From Verticillium longisporum (taxonomy: Eukaryota; Ascomycota; Sordariomycetes; Glomerellales; Plectosphaerellaceae), in assembly GCA_019188255.1 (NCBI GenBank), contig JAETXT010000001.1, positions 2,728,001-2,792,000 on the forward strand: a stretch of 64,000 nt of DNA, in the 5' to 3' direction. The first letter of the stretch is position 1; the number at the start of each line of letters is the position of its first letter. The translations under genes were made by a program, and so were the position numbers. The notes beneath the pieces are model-generated. The model was not told the origin of the DNA. It made no database searches and saw nothing but the letters and a program-made list of their open reading frames with translations. Shown piece by piece: positions 10,203-23,485 of the stretch.

Positions 10203-10659
10203 AATCGGCGTGACGTTTGCGCTGGCGGAGAGCGTAGTGACAAGTCGGGAGAAATGGGATTGGTTTAGACAGATTCGGCGTTTTGGTTCGCGGGTTCGAC
10301 GGGGGAACGTTGCAAAAACGAGGCAAAGCGGGTGTTCACTTCGTACCATGTACTATCAACTGATGATTTTGTCTTTTCCACAATTCTGCCAAGGCAAGAG
10401 GAATCTTCTCCTCGAGGAGGCTCCTCGTATCACGGTCCGTGATGATTGCGTCAGACGAAATCCAGTCTACGCTGGTAGAATGAATTGCCATGCAGTGCAG
10501 TGCTGAACCGCAGATGTAAACTCTATAATGCTCCTCTTGCTCCCGCTCCTCCCAAAACACGCCAATGATGCCATCTCACCGACGGAACCGCCCCAAACGC
10601 CTTCGCCGCGCCCAGCCCCGGACCGACCGCCTCCGAGCCGACGACGATAATGCAGACCG
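10203..10659. other. Convergent spacer gyp7/DUF3684 gene
   Basis: 457 bp between two convergent genes, presumably both 3' UTRs. No coding sequence recognised. Confidence 0.5.
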
Positions 10660-13600
10660 CTAATCAAAGGGGTTATATCTATGCTGTCTCCCCGTCTCGC
10701 TGTACGGCGGCGGCGGCGGTACTCCGTGAGGCGGAGCCGGCGCCGCCGCAAGCCGTGATGACGAGGACGTCGCGGACGCGGGCGAGGGGGCGCGGGCGAG
10801 GGCCGACGCGGCGGCAAGGGGTTTCGCGGACCACTGGGCCGTCTTGGCGACCATTTTGGCAAAGTACTGCTGGATGAAGGATTCGCTGTGCACGGTGAGC
10901 CACTGTATCACGTCAGGGGGCAGAAAGGGAGCAACACGTACGTGTAGTAACTGTGGTCCGAGTCGTGGCTCTGGACGAGGTTGTGCGCCAGCTCGTGCGC
11001 CATGACAACCCACCACCAGACGGCCGCCTCGGCCTTGCCCTCGCCCTGCCTGGCGCCCGTGAGCTTGTCGGCGTGCAGCTGCAGGAAGAAGCGCAGGTTG
11101 CAGAAGATGCTGCCGCTGCTGTTGAAGGCAATGGTGCCGCCCCTGTCGTCGTAGAAAATGTGCAGCACCTTGGGCGACAGCGCGTAGACGCCGCCGACCT
11201 CGGTGAGCAGGGCCGCAAAGGCGTTGATGGCGCCGGCGTACCGCTGCAGGAAGGGCCCCGGCTCGAGCGTCATGTCGCGCGACGTGAAGACCTTCATGCC
11301 GTTGGAGGCCTCGGCTGCGAAGGCTATGTTCTTGGCCGACGTGCTGTCGCAGTACGTTGCCTGCTCCTTGACCTCGTTCATGCTCGGCGGCGAGAAGAGC
11401 TGGTTCGAGTCGTGCGACCGCGTCGAGTTGATGGCGTTCAGAAGGTTCTGCTCTACGGTGGCCGGGCTCGTCACCCTGCCATCATCCTTGCCCTTCTGCC
11501 CGCCGCCGGTGGACGGACCAGGACCAGGCGGCGGCGGCAGAAGCTGTCGGCCGTCTTGCGCCGGCTTGTCAAGCTGGCCGTTGCGCCTGTCGTCGTCGTC
11601 GTCGTCGTCGTCGGGTGCGTCGAATCCCAGCCGCCGCGTCAGGTTGGAGAACAAGCCCTTGTTCTTTCTCGTCGGTGGCATCAAGCTAGGCGGACGCTGA
11701 CCCTCCTCGGGGCTCTCGTGTCCGAACGAACCCGGCATGACCGGCTCGGGTGTCTTGGCAGTGTGCCGCGCAGCCTCGGCCGCCTGAGCCTGCTGCTGGT
11801 CCCATTGCCGCTCCCTGTCCTGGATGCGCTTCTGCTCTGCGTCCAGCGCCTTGCGCCTCTCCTCCTCGGCGATCCTCGCCTCCGCAGCCTTCGCTCGCAG
11901 GATGCGGTCGACGTTGTAGCCGCGGGCCCGCAAGCCGAGTAGGTCGAGGGTCAGGAACGGCTCGAAAAAGAGGTAGGCCTGCTGGTTGTGCCGCGTCAAG
12001 AGCAGCTGGCAGATGGCCTGGCCCACCTGATACATGTCCGGCTGGCCGTCGGCGGCGACGTACAAGACCCAGCCCGCCCGCGTCTGCACGCTCGCCGCCG
12101 AGCGCTTCTCCGTGTGCGTCTTGCTCTGGCCTCGCAACGTGCGTCTGAGCGCCACGTTGGTCACGAGTTCAACGATGAGGTTCTTCTCGAGCCACTTGGC
12201 GTCATGTTTGAACGCTTCCCGTCGGTAGGTCGCGTATTCGTGGAGGAAGATCTTGCTGCGCTCCACAACGTGTTTCCGGAGGGCTGCCGCCCTGTCTTGC
12301 TTATCGACGTGGGGACCGATCCTGACGTTCTCCTCGACGAGGCTGCTGAGGTTCTGCGCACCGAGAGCCAGGTAAAAGTTCTCGAGCGCTTCATCCTCCG
12401 GCGCCGTGAGCAGATGATCCTTGAACAGGCGGTAGCTGATAATGTCGTCGAGCAGGACGATGCGGTTCGCCGACGCCAGCTGATACTGCTTGATGGGGGC
12501 CTCCTCATCCTCCACATCGACAAGAGGACCCTGCGTCGTGGAGGGGATTTCCTTGGCACCGAGGAGGAACGGCGACACCGACATTTTCCTGAAGAGTTCC
12601 TTGTCCCTCTTGAGCTGGGGGAGACTCTCCGCCAGAGACCGGAGCAGCGTCATGTACTTGTCGGGGCTCTGCAAGATGCTCAGCAGCCGCGCCGGCTCGC
12701 TGCACGCAAGCTGCGCAAGCTCTGGTTTTGTCGGCTCCGTCTTGGCGCCGCATTTGAAGAGGAACGCGTTGGCGTCGCCGCCAAAGTCGACAAAGTCAAA
12801 GATGTTGCCATAGGTCGTCGAGCTCCCCAGGTACACCCGCTGGGGGCTGATGAGCGTCAACGTGCTGCCACCGGCACCCGGCTTCTCCTTGCTCGCAACC
12901 GCTCCGTCGCGAGCGGGGCGACGCACGGGGACGATGGGGGCGTCCCGCAGTCTCGACAAACTTTGTTCTCCGAGGTCAGCAATACGAAGGGCAAAGTAGG
13001 CAAAGAGCTTGGCAGCCTGTTGCTCATCTTGCGGTGGCCTGGCCAGCAAGCGCGACACACACTCGTAGATGGGCGGCTCCTTCAGGACGCCAAACTTGTT
13101 GGCGTGGATGTGAAGGTCCTTTCGCAGAATGTCAAAGTGCAGAATCGCAGCAGCCTCGTTGGTGAAGCACATGCTCGGAATGACGCGCTTCTTCTCGTCG
13201 CCCTGGACAGGAAGAATCGCCTTTTGGCTGCCAGCCAGGTTGAACGACCCATACCCGTGGATGTGGTGGTTGGCGATGAAGAAGGTCATGGCTTGAACAC
13301 GCAGCGCCTCGTCTTGCGACGTCATCAGTTCTACGAGCTCGGGCACCGAAGGATACGCCCGCAAGCCCAAAGTCGCGAGGAACAGTCCCTCCGTGCCGGA
13401 GGCCCGGAAGCTGCCTGGAGGGCCGGGCCACTGCAGCAGCGGCAGACCGAGAGCTCTGTGCGAATACTTGGGCTCAAACAAGTCGCACACGCGGTACAGC
13501 TGAGTCGAGCCCTTGGTCGGTTCCAAGCCCTTGGGGCCAGCCTCGGCGGGGCAAATGCGCGACTCCTTCAGCTTCTTCATATCCGCCGCGGGAATGTCAT

Positions 13601-16106
13601 CCTTGACAGATGCCAGGTACTTGATGAGTTCGAGGTGACTCCATCGCTTCTCTTCGCCGTTTGCGGTGGGACTCAGGAGCCTGGTGAAGATGGTATCGAG
13701 ATCGAGCGTTTTCCTGACGCCAATGGCAACGAGAAACTTCTCCTTGAGGTTTTGACAATGCTCAATAACCGGCAGGTCGTCAAAGAGCTTGACGGTCGCA
13801 AAGAACGACTCGGTAGGCTTCCGCATGCCCAGCTTCGTCGGCATGACCGTGTGCGCTTGCAGCAGACCGATGACGGCAGACTTGTGCTTTGGGTTCAGAT
13901 TATCCCACGCCTTGGACAAGATGAGGAGCACTTGGAGAGCGAATTTGGGCGTCTTCGTCATGTTCTGGTCGTCTGCCTTGTCAGAGAGGGACATGAGCAG
14001 GAACCTCAGCCAGGGCAAGACTTCGAGTGGCTCCCAGCCGAGCGCCTGCAGCTCCGGAGTCGCGCAATTGCTGGTAAAGGCGTGAGGGATGGTGGTGGGC
14101 GGTACAGGGGCGTGCGCAGGGATCTTGTTGACCACGAGGAAGTTTGTGATGGACCCGAGAGCAATGATCTCACCCTGATCGCTACCGTCTTGTGACACGG
14201 TCGCCACCGCAACATCCAGCAGGCTGGACTTGCTCGCAGGATCCAGCTCGCCGTTGAGTGCTCTCTTACCAGCCCAGCTGATGAAGTTGATCAGCTGCTC
14301 CCGATTCATAGCCTTGGTCTCGAGCTCTTTGCGCACGTCCTCCACCGTGATCGAACTGATCAGCCCAAAATCGATCAGCTTCTTGACGAACGGGTCGTTC
14401 TTGAGCTCCACAGGCACGACGGGGATGCTATCCACGAATTTGCTGAGCTCCTCGGATCCGATCCGCACCTTGGAGGTCTGCATGACACCACGCGAAGAGA
14501 AGACCTCAATGGAGGCCTTACGATACGACGTCCAGAAGGCTTCCTCGATGATCTGTGCCACCTGACCGCTGGGCGTCGAGTCACCAAAGGTAAACGTCTT
14601 CAAGATGTGAATGGCTTCAGGCATGAACTTGGCAATGTCCTTATTCGTAATCTTGCCACCCTTGTCGGCGGCCCTCCTGACCTTCAGGTCAAGATCACTC
14701 ATCTCGTTGGCGAACGCCAGCCGCGTCATGATACCGGCAGCCCGAAGCATCTCAATGTTCCAGGAACGGACCCAGCGTGCGTTCAGGTCAATGGCCTCAC
14801 GCTCCACGGTCGGAATGACAGACTGTGCCGAGATGTGCATGCCCGCACCCGTGGTCTGCGTCGTGGGAAAGCCGATGAAGATCCGGCCGCCGGGTTTCTT
14901 GCTCGGCAGAACAGACGCAAAGACGTCGGCTGATTTAGAGATGACGTCGGAGCTCGAGCTCTCCGTCGCCTGCGTCTCGTCGTATGACGAAGTCAGGATG
15001 GACAATCTTGTCGTCTTCGGAGGCGGCTTCTTCGTGGCACGTTCCAGTTCTGCCGAGAAGGAGGCAGACACCTTGGTCTTGATGACCGCGGACGTGACGC
15101 GGAGGAAGATGGAGGAGCTTGACGCCTTGGTCACGTCCTCCGAGATGGTCTCCTGGGCGACGGCTTCCTCCTTGTGCGCCTTGCCACGCAGGCCAGCCTG
15201 CGAGGCACTCGACGTCAGCCTAGAGAAGAAGCTTCTCAGAGAGGGAACCTCGGCGCCCATGCCGTACTGGTCGGACTGTTTGGCAGCGGTCGCCCTGGGC
15301 TTCCAGCCAATGACGCCCATAAAAGAGGCGTCGATCTGTGCACTCGTCCGGTCGACGGTGTGTACCGTCATGAGGCCGTCGCGGGTCCGCGTCTCGAGGT
15401 CCCTTGGTATGGGCACCTCTACACTGGGCGAGGCCTTCTTGTGCAGGGACAAGACCTTGTAGTCGTCGATCCAGAACTCGACGTGCTGCAGGGCGACAAA
15501 CGTCAAGCTTGTGGCCAGAAACTGGCTGACAGAGAGGAGGTTGGGGAGAGGCGTCGTCGTGTTGCGGTAGTCGAGCACAAAGATGGTATCGGGAGACTGC
15601 TGGTCGGCGGGCAGCGTCGTCTTCTTGGTGAACAGGGCGTTTCCTTTCCAGTAGAAGGCCATGGCCTCGTTGCCCGAGCTCACAAAGGGCTCCTCGCAGT
15701 CGGCAAAGACGCTGTAGAAGCCCACGCCAAAGGCACCAATCTTGGTCTCGTCGGGGTTGCCCTCGGCTATCCTCTTCAACCGCCCCCAGTCTGTCTTGGT
15801 AAAGGGTTGGCCGTCGTTCTGGACCACGAGGCGGCGGAGCGTGTGGTTTGTAATGACGTGCTTGAGGAGCTCGGAGCGATCGGTCGTGTTGGGCAGCGCA
15901 ACAGAGGTGGAGGGCATCGTCTCCCACTTGACCTTGACGGTCGTGGCCTGGGCGTCGGCGGCGTTCTGGATGAGTTCTCGGAGAGTTGTCCATTCGCCAG
16001 AGTAGCGGGCAAGAACCTTGTCGATGAGGGCTCTGGTATCGACAGTGACGGCTTCTTCGTCCTCGCCATCCCGCATGGCGGTGGCGCGGAGGCGCGAATA
16101 GTCCAT
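10660..16106 (-). CDS. Sacsin/Hsp90-like GHKL ATPase protein (DUF3684 type) with C-terminal HExxH motif
   Basis: Large fungal protein of 1796 residues; exon 1 16106-10942, a 56 bp intron (10886-10941, GTACGT...CAG), exon 2 10885-10660. The first 350 residues are a GHKL ATP-binding fold: ELIQNAADA (44-52, the Asn/Asp box also found in sacsin and Hsp90), GAFGVGFYSVF (lid/glycine box) and a downstream DYRNTTTPLP segment. The middle 1000 residues have no motif I know. About 1430-1490 is a charged coiled coil (RIAEEERRKALDAEQKRI), then a Pro/Ser-rich, acidic linker. The last 250 residues contain VVMAHELAHNLVQSHDSDH (HELAH about 1704-1708, third His 1714), a zincin-like HExxHxxxxxH signature. I infer a two-domain protein, chaperone-like ATPase plus possible metallopeptidase. 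The family is annotated as of unknown function; peptidase activity is inference only. Confidence 0.85.
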
Positions 16107-16980
16107 GGTTTGTGGTGGAAGGGGATGGTAGGATCGAGGGTAGAAGTCGGAGGGGGTATATCAAAGGTGGAAAGTTCGCATGGTCTAGGCCAGCATCAGA
16201 AGCAAGAGGAGCACTGTAGGATGCGTGGTCCGTCGAAGTCTAGGTACAGGTATGCGTCGAGATGACAGAGGTGTCCAGGTTGCTCGGATCGGAGGGTCGG
16301 GTCGGCATGCACAATGACACCGTAACGAAAGCTGAGACGTATGAATAGTACAGGTACAGGAAGAGGGCGGCCAACAGTGTGAGGCAGGCCAGCGTTTTGT
16401 TGTCAAAGAACGACCTTGCCACTTGAGTCAACTCTGCTGTTCCAGAAGCTGCCGTGCGAAGATGCAAGGTCAAAACTCAGGCTGTTCGCGTCGGCGTTGC
16501 GTCGTGAGCTCGGTGAGTTCTGGCCCCAGCCCCAACGCTGCTGAGGCCAGGCTTCCTTCCCTCCGTGTGTTGCCTCGTGACGCAACGCGCCTCGCCACAG
16601 GCACCGGCGCGCTGGGGTTGGTCGTGACAGGGGTCCGATAAGATAACCAGGCACCCTACCGATGAGGCTGACGGGCAGTTGCTGGCGTCACACCGAGCCC
16701 CTGAATGACGCCTGCAATTAGGGGCTACGTGCCTGGGTCTGGGGGCCACGTGCCTGTGGTCAGGGGCTTTGTGCCTGCAATTAGGGGCTACGTGGATCAC
16801 GGATTCACAGGCAGCGTTCCTGGCAAGTACGAAAAAAGAAGAAAAGGAAAAAAAGAAAAAAAAAATTGACAAAATCGGAACGGATTCAATGCATTACAAG
16901 TTGCCATGTATAGTACAACAGAGAGACCATCTCGTTTTGGAGGTCCCGTCACAGACGCCTCCAAGTTCCAACCAAACGCC
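16107..16980. other. Intergenic region upstream of DUF3684 gene
   Basis: 874 bp between the sec16 stop and the DUF3684-gene start. A 77-codon minus-strand frame (16240-16473) with one hydrophobic stretch is the only candidate and I do not accept it. The region includes a 21-bp imperfect repeat (16717-16797) and an A/G-rich tract (about 16833-16866). Confidence 0.4.
16717..16797. repeat. 21-bp-period imperfect tandem repeat with CACGTG-like cores
   Basis: Four units with the shared core RGGGGCYWYGTGCCTG, at about 16717, 16738, 16759 and 16779. The second unit has a perfect CACGTG E-box, two others have TACGTG. It lies about 600 bp upstream of the DUF3684-gene start. Confidence 0.7.
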
Positions 16981-19900
16981 TTATTTCGCCATAATGTCCA
17001 CATAGCGTCCGCTCTTCCTCGCCTTCTTCGCGCCAGGCCTACGCGGTCCTGCAGCGCCTATCAGATCATCAATGCTGCTGGCATTGCTCATGCTCGTCGT
17101 CGGCCGGCTCGGCGGTCCGCTCGGTGGCCCTGTGCTCGAGTTCGACACCGACCGCGCCATGGCTGGCGGGCCTGCCGGAATGTCAAGGCTCTCGCGCGAA
17201 GGGGCCTTTGACAGGCTGCCTGCGCCGATGGGCATAGGCGGCCGAGGGGGTCCGCCAGGGGGTCCCATGGGCGGCGCCGATGACGAGGGAGGCGGGGGCG
17301 TGCCGGTCGACTTGGGCGGTGGAGGTGTAGCCGTCTTGGCCGGTGTCTGCTCGGCCCCGGCCTTCTTGTTGACCCATCGCTTCTGATCGGGGTCGTAGAC
17401 GAAGCTGCTCGACTCGCCCAACTTGGCACGGATCGGCTTGTTGCCTTGGTTGGAATCCGGCATGGCGTCCTTCTTGCCACCCCACCAACTGCCGAAGCCC
17501 CATCCCTTCTTGCCTGCGCTCTGTTCGGCTGCTCTCTTGGCTGTACTGCTGTTAGCTTTGTCGTGACAGAGACAAGGGGCATGCCCAGGGTGCCATCTTA
17601 CCATCTTCTTCGGCGGCCTTCCTGAACATCTCGTCATTCTCCTTATCCTTCTCCGACTTGGATTTCCCCTGCGGCCGCAGCGCGGGAATATCATCCTCGT
17701 CGTCATCCATGAAGCTCTTCTTCTTTGGCTTCGGCTTGTCATCATCGTCATTGTCGTCGTTGGATGGCTCAACGCCCGGGTCATAGGTCGGTGGCTCGTA
17801 GCTGTAGGGCTGGTACGAAGGTGCTTCGTATCCTCCGCTAGCTGCAGCATCCTCGGGCTCGGCCTGTTGGGATTCCGGGCCTGCGTTCGTGCCAAATGAC
17901 GGAGGTTCATAGCCGTACGAGGGCGGCTGGTACCCCTGATCCTGCTCAGGAGTGAATTGGGTGGGCTCATCGGCAGGTGGCGCTGACGATCCCTGGTGCG
18001 TGATGACGGGAGCTTCTCGCAAGCCGCCGTACGGACCATAGGCAGACGGAGCGGGGTCAGGCTGGGGTGTATGGACGTCCTGGGGCGCACCGTAGGGTGC
18101 AGGGTTGTAGGCTTGCGGTGTATAGCTGCCCGCGGCAACACCAGACTGCGAGTCAATAGAGGTGCGGGTCGGCGCATCAAAGGACGCACGGCCATAGTCG
18201 TTCGACGGCTGGGTAGACTGCGCCGCAGGCGTATAACCCGACGTCGGCTCATACGAAGTCGCCGGTGGAGACGGCTGCGCTCCCATGGGTGCATAGCGCG
18301 ATGCTGCTCTTGTCCCCTGTGCCAGTGCTACAGGAGCAGTGACTGGGTAGCCGGGATTGTTGTTCCCGTACACGTCAAAGTTCGAAACGGAAGGAGACGG
18401 GCTGATGGTAGGGGTGCCTCCGGCAATGCGGCCGAAGGGCCCAGTCTCCGCGCCAGGCTCGCCGGGCGTGGCGGTGCCAGAGCCGTCGGCCTCGTCGCCG
18501 GCAACAAATTTGTTAAAGCGATTCCACATGCTGTCCGAGACCTTGTTCATGCTGGGTTTGGAGATCCAGGACGAAGACTCGCCCTTGGGCGCCTGCTTGA
18601 GCCTCTTGGACAGGTCATCTACTGCAGCCTCGAGCAGGGGATGATGGTACGGAGACCTCTTTGTCTGTGCAGTGATCGAGTTGGCAATGACATCGCAGTA
18701 TTGCAGCGCCTTGTCCCTGAAGCCATGCTCTGCCAGAGTTGCGGCATGCTGGAGCTTATAGGCTGCGAGGTGCGGCACGCCGGCCGAGTTGGCCCCGTTC
18801 GCAAGCGAAAGGCCATACTCGAAGACTTCGCTGAGCAACAGTGCCTCTGTCTCCTTGCCGAACTGTTCGGCTTGAGTCTTGTGGTCAGCACCCAGGAGGA
18901 CAAAGCTGGCTGTCTGGTCGTCGAGACCCCCAAATACTATCGTCTTGCGGGCAAAGAGGAAGCAAATGTGTGCGGCTTCGGCTCTGCCATATGTCGACAA
19001 GAGATCACCCAGTGCGCTCAGCGCCCTGGTGTCGTCGGGGCTTCGGTTGCTGAGCACCAACCCCAGGGTCTCGCGCCATTTGTCGAGGCCATCAAGGGCG
19101 TCCTTGGCTGGCTCGGCCGTCGCGGCCGTGGTCATCAGCTGGCGGCCAGCACGAGCATGACTGGGAACCAGCTCATCGACACACTCATCGAAATTGCCTG
19201 ACAGGACCTTGTAAAGTGCAGCAATCGACTCATTGTTATGCCCCGGGTGGTTGACCTCTTTGCGCACAAACTCTTGGGCGACCTGCTTGTACAGATCCGG
19301 CGACACCGTGTTCGAGATGAGCATGGCATGACCCCAGAGCCTCTTGTCGACGGCTGCCCAGACCGCTTGTTCCCGATCACCAGCGAGGAGGTGCTTGCGG
19401 ATGGAGACGACTGTTTGGGGGTCAACACCGTCTGCCTGCATCTGCGTGGAAGTGGCTGGGAACGCAACACCAGCTGCGCCATCCGCGTAAAGAGGAGCTG
19501 CCTCTGCTGCCTCATCCTTTTTTGCTTCTGGCGAGAGAATGTTGCGCACGGCGGCCTCGACCTCTGCACCGCCTTCGAGAGCGCCATCGAATTCGATGAA
19601 CGTCCTGAGAATCTTCCACAGCAGGACGCGCTCAGTCATTCGCTTGTCTTCGTGGGTGATTTGAGAGCTGTACGTCTGACCTGGCAAGTTTGCCTCCAGT
19701 GACTCGATTCCGGCCGTCAGCCAGGAAATGGTCTCCTTCTTCTTCGATTTGCCCTTGAGAGGCCCGGGGAATTTGGCCAGCCGATCTTCGAGAGGCTCAA
19801 TGTCCTTGACCTGCTTGACGCGAACTTCGCCGGGCGTACGCACAATCATGGGTGCCGTTTGGCCCATACCGTAGCGTGGGATCTCCTTGGGGAAAGATGT

Positions 19901-22900
19901 GATGATGGTGCCACCAATACCCCACGAGAAGACAGGTGCTCCCTTCCACCTCTTGAGGGGTCATTCTCACGTCCATCGGTAGGGGCGACCATGTTCAAGC
20001 TCTGAGAAGGAGCTCGGTGGCGACCCGTGCGAGGTGCTGCGGCATAGGAGTGCTGAGCACTGGCGGGCTGCGCTGCTTGCGGAGGAGCGGCGCCATGCGA
20101 GGACGCCGGACGTGCAGCAGCTTCACTGGGTTGGTAGCGGTTTTGGAGTGAGCCAGGCGATTGTGTCTGCGACCTCATCGGGGCGCGAACCTCTGCTCGG
20201 GTGAGGGGGTTCGATTGCGGCTGAGGCGTGTAGTTGGCCGCAGCTCTCTTGGGCGGCGACAACATGGATGGGCCATACCCATGGGCGGACGGCGGTGGGG
20301 TGTGGCGTGCAAGAGGTGGTGATGCAGGAGTCGCGCCAAGAGAGGTATACGCATCAATAGGCTGAGGCGACTGTTCGACCCTAGCACCTTCGTCTTCCTC
20401 AACCTCCTGCGTCGGCGGCAGCGACGACACGCGGTTGACCCTCGGCTCAAATTGAGCGCTGATGCGTCGATCCTGCTGGCCGAGCTGGCCGAGCTGGCCG
20501 TGCTGGCCGTGCTCACCATTTGTGACAGGTGCAGACTGGGCTCGGTCGTGAGAAACCTCGAAGTGCGCGAGCGGGCTGGAAGTGCGAGGCAGGTGAGGGA
20601 GCACGGCGGCTGGGGGCGGCGCCGCGCTATACGTCGCCGAAGGTGGTCGGGAGGCTGGCGGGGCCGGCGAGTACCTGTTGGCCGAACCGGGCCGAGCTGT
20701 GCCATTCACAGCCGGCGCCAAAGGCGGCGCTGGAGAATAGCGACTGTTGTTGGGTATGCTCGACGTGCCCGGGCTGGTGGACTGCAAGGCTGCATACGGA
20801 CTCACGCGCGGCGGCGCGACCAGTCCGGTGAGCCCGCTGGACTCAGCTCTAGGCGGAGCCGGAGGGGCCTCCTGCTTCGGTAGCTCCATGGACTGACTCG
20901 GTGGCAGAGGCGCGTACTGCGCTGGAGGCGGCCCCGGAGCCGGTCCAGGAGGCGGTCCCTGCGGCAGGGAAGCAGGACCGCCAAGAGCTGGAGACGGCAG
21001 GCGGCTGCTCTGGCGCGAGGCCGGACGGGGTCTGGAGGTCATGGGAAGGTCCTCGAAAAAGTTCTCCTTGCTCGGAGTGACAGCTCGAGGCTTCGGCCCA
21101 GCAGCTGGTCCCGCCGTGCCTGGGCTGGGAAGAGCCGAGGCAGGGCTGGGAGGAGGCAAGCCGGCAGACGGTGGTGCGGAGCTGGTCGGGCTTGGAGCGT
21201 ACATGCTGGAGCTTCTGGGCGGTAGCTGCGCGGAGGGGCCTTGCACCTGAGCTCTCGGCAGCTGTTGCATACTGGCTCGCTTGCGCGGCTTGACATCCAT
21301 GGGCAAGTCGTAGGGCGAGGTGTAGCCGCCCTTGTTCTTGTCGGCGAAGCTCTGGGCTTTGGAAGCCTCGGGACGCGGGGGCGGCGGCATGCCATATGCA
21401 GCTTGGCTGGGCGAGGGCTGGGACTGAGCGGCGTACGACGTTGGGGCTGGGAATGAAGTGACCACAGGCGAAGGCGCATATGCTGATGTAGGCGTCTGGG
21501 GCGGCGCCGCCGCCACAGGAACATAAGGCGACTGGGTAGCGGCAGCCTTGGGGAACGGGAAAGATGGGCTCTGCGGCGTATATCGTCCTTGCAGGCTTTG
21601 CTGTTGGGCGGCTGGCAGACTGGGTGGCTGCACAGCCGGCGCGGGTGCCGTGGTCTCGTCGTCATCGTCGTCCAAGAAGCCTTCGTCGTCACTGCCAAAG
21701 AATGCGGCGGGATCAACTGGCTTCGAGTCGCCAGTGTTATCGTCGAGCAGGAATTCGTCATCATCGTCCCCGGCAAATGCCTCTTGCCATTTGGCAGCCA
21801 GATCCTCGGTAGCGGGCTTGCTGGCGTCGTCCTCTGTAGCCAAGGCCTGCGACGGCGTCGCTTGATGCTCATCCTCCTCGGCCATCTCCTCCAGCGTATC
21901 GGCTCGCGACAGTGGGTTCGTGCCAAAGGCACCGAGTACCTGCATCGTTGACTTGCGCTCCAGCGTGGGCGGCGTATCATCGTGACCTGCATCCTGGACA
22001 TTGCTGAAAAAGTCGTCGTCGGCCGAGGCTTCGTTGTCGAAGAAGGAGGCTGAGGCGGCAGTATCCGTGTGCTCGGGCGCGCGAGGGATGAGAGGCAGAC
22101 CTTCCTCGAATCGCGAACCGACATTGTCCTCATCGGCGCCCGTCATGTCGCGTCCTACATACTGCGCTTGCTCCGAGAACCCATTGATATGAGGCGGTTC
22201 AGACGGGTCGTCGGCGAAGTGAGGTTGGGCTGGAGAGATTGCTCGTTCGGACAGAGGAGCGTCAAAGCCGTCCTGATGCTGCTCCGTCGCCTGGATTACA
22301 TGTTGGGCCTCGGTGGCGGGAAGCGGTCGGGTCTCCGTCGACGCGCCGGGCGGGCTCGCTGGGGGAACGACCGGGAACGAGTTTGTCCTGTCAGAGGGCG
22401 GCATGAACTTGAAGGGGTCCGTGTCGGTTCGGGAGAGGTTCCAGTCGGCTTCCTCGTCATCGTGGAAGTTGATGTCATGCGACACAGTTCGGGCGAAGGA
22501 AACAGTGCTCGAGTGACCGAGAACAGGGCCGGCGGCTTGCACCTCGGGTGCTGGGGGTGATGCTTCCGTAGGCGCGGCAGTCTCGGCGTCGGCCGGTAGC
22601 GCATCGGGCTCTGCAGGAGCAGAGGTCGGATGGTCAAACACGGGCCAGTCCTCTTCAGCATCATCTTTCGCAACGGGTTCCTCTGCGAACCAGGGCCTGT
22701 TGGCGCTCTCGTCCTGGGGTATCGTGTCGGGGATCGAAGGCATGGTAGCTTCGGAAGTGGGCGTGGGTTCGGTTGGTTCGTTGATCAGCGACGCATCAAG
22801 ATCGGCGGTTGCCTCGGGATGCGCGGGCGAGTCTGTGGATGACGTGGTTGTGTCTTGCGCGTAAGGCTCGGATGCCTCCAGAGAATCTTGGGCCGGTGGT

Positions 22901-23007
22901 GGTTGGGTGTGTGCAGGAGCGGAGGGATGGCCGTCGGCAGTGGCTGAGGCACTGCTGTTAGGCATCAGAGCGGGATGCCATGACGAGACGTGTTCGTCGG
23001 AGCTCAT
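16981..23007 (-). CDS. SEC16: COPII coat assembly protein Sec16 (frame broken once)
   Basis: Sec16 is the scaffold of ER exit sites and organises COPII coat assembly. The start is taken at [19 protein letters not shown], a typical fungal Sec16 start, at 23007; an upstream in-frame ATG at 23076 exists. Residues 1 to about 1000 are disordered, acidic, Ser/Pro-rich. The central conserved domain includes [15 protein letters not shown] and [18 protein letters not shown] and continues with [18 protein letters not shown] into the ACE1 helical region (about 1100-1480). A 61 bp intron (17541-17601) precedes the last exon, with [15 protein letters not shown] and a Pro-rich tail ending in [13 protein letters not shown]4 run at 19957-19960 (C4 in the gene) lacks one base: END-P is followed in the next frame by [10 protein letters not shown]. 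With it the protein is 1988 residues. Confidence 0.95.
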
Positions 23008-23485
23008 GTTGGCTCGACGCAGTTGATTAAGGTCGGGAACAATGGTTCCTTTCGGGGGGGGGCCTGATAGATGCAAAAGGCTATCTGAATGGCCAGGTCA
23101 GCCAAGGAGCTTTTGGATCTCACGATCTCAGGTGATGTGCTCGCAGCAAAAAACGCGACACCAGGGAGGTGGCAATCGAGATGAGGCGTGGGGACAGGAA
23201 AAGGAGGTCGCGCATAGCTGGGTAAGTAAGATGAAGGAAAACGTACAAGGACAGTCAAAGCTTGGATCTACAGAAAAGGCCAGGCCCCAAGCGCCATGTT
23301 CGATTCGTCTGGAGAAAGGGGGAGATGGTGTCGGAAGAGAACAAAGTATTAGGTGCTGGTAGAATACAGAGGGGACAGAGAGTTGAGGTACAGAGTGATG
23401 ATGATAGATTGTAGCGAGGCCAAGACGGGGCGAGACAAGTGCAAGCTGGCAGCAATCCTCTGTCTGGAACGGGGAATGGAAGGCA

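Noticed and set aside
11988..14195. 735-codon plus-strand open frame
   Set aside because: It is the antisense shadow of the DUF3684 gene; it is Arg/Leu/Gly-rich without motifs, while the minus strand has the GHKL and HExxH motifs and a proper intron.
16240..16473. 77-codon minus-strand frame with a hydrophobic stretch (LACLTLLAALFLYLYYSY)
   Set aside because: Too short, no homologue that I can name, and no other gene signal; could be a small membrane protein but the sequence does not support it enough.
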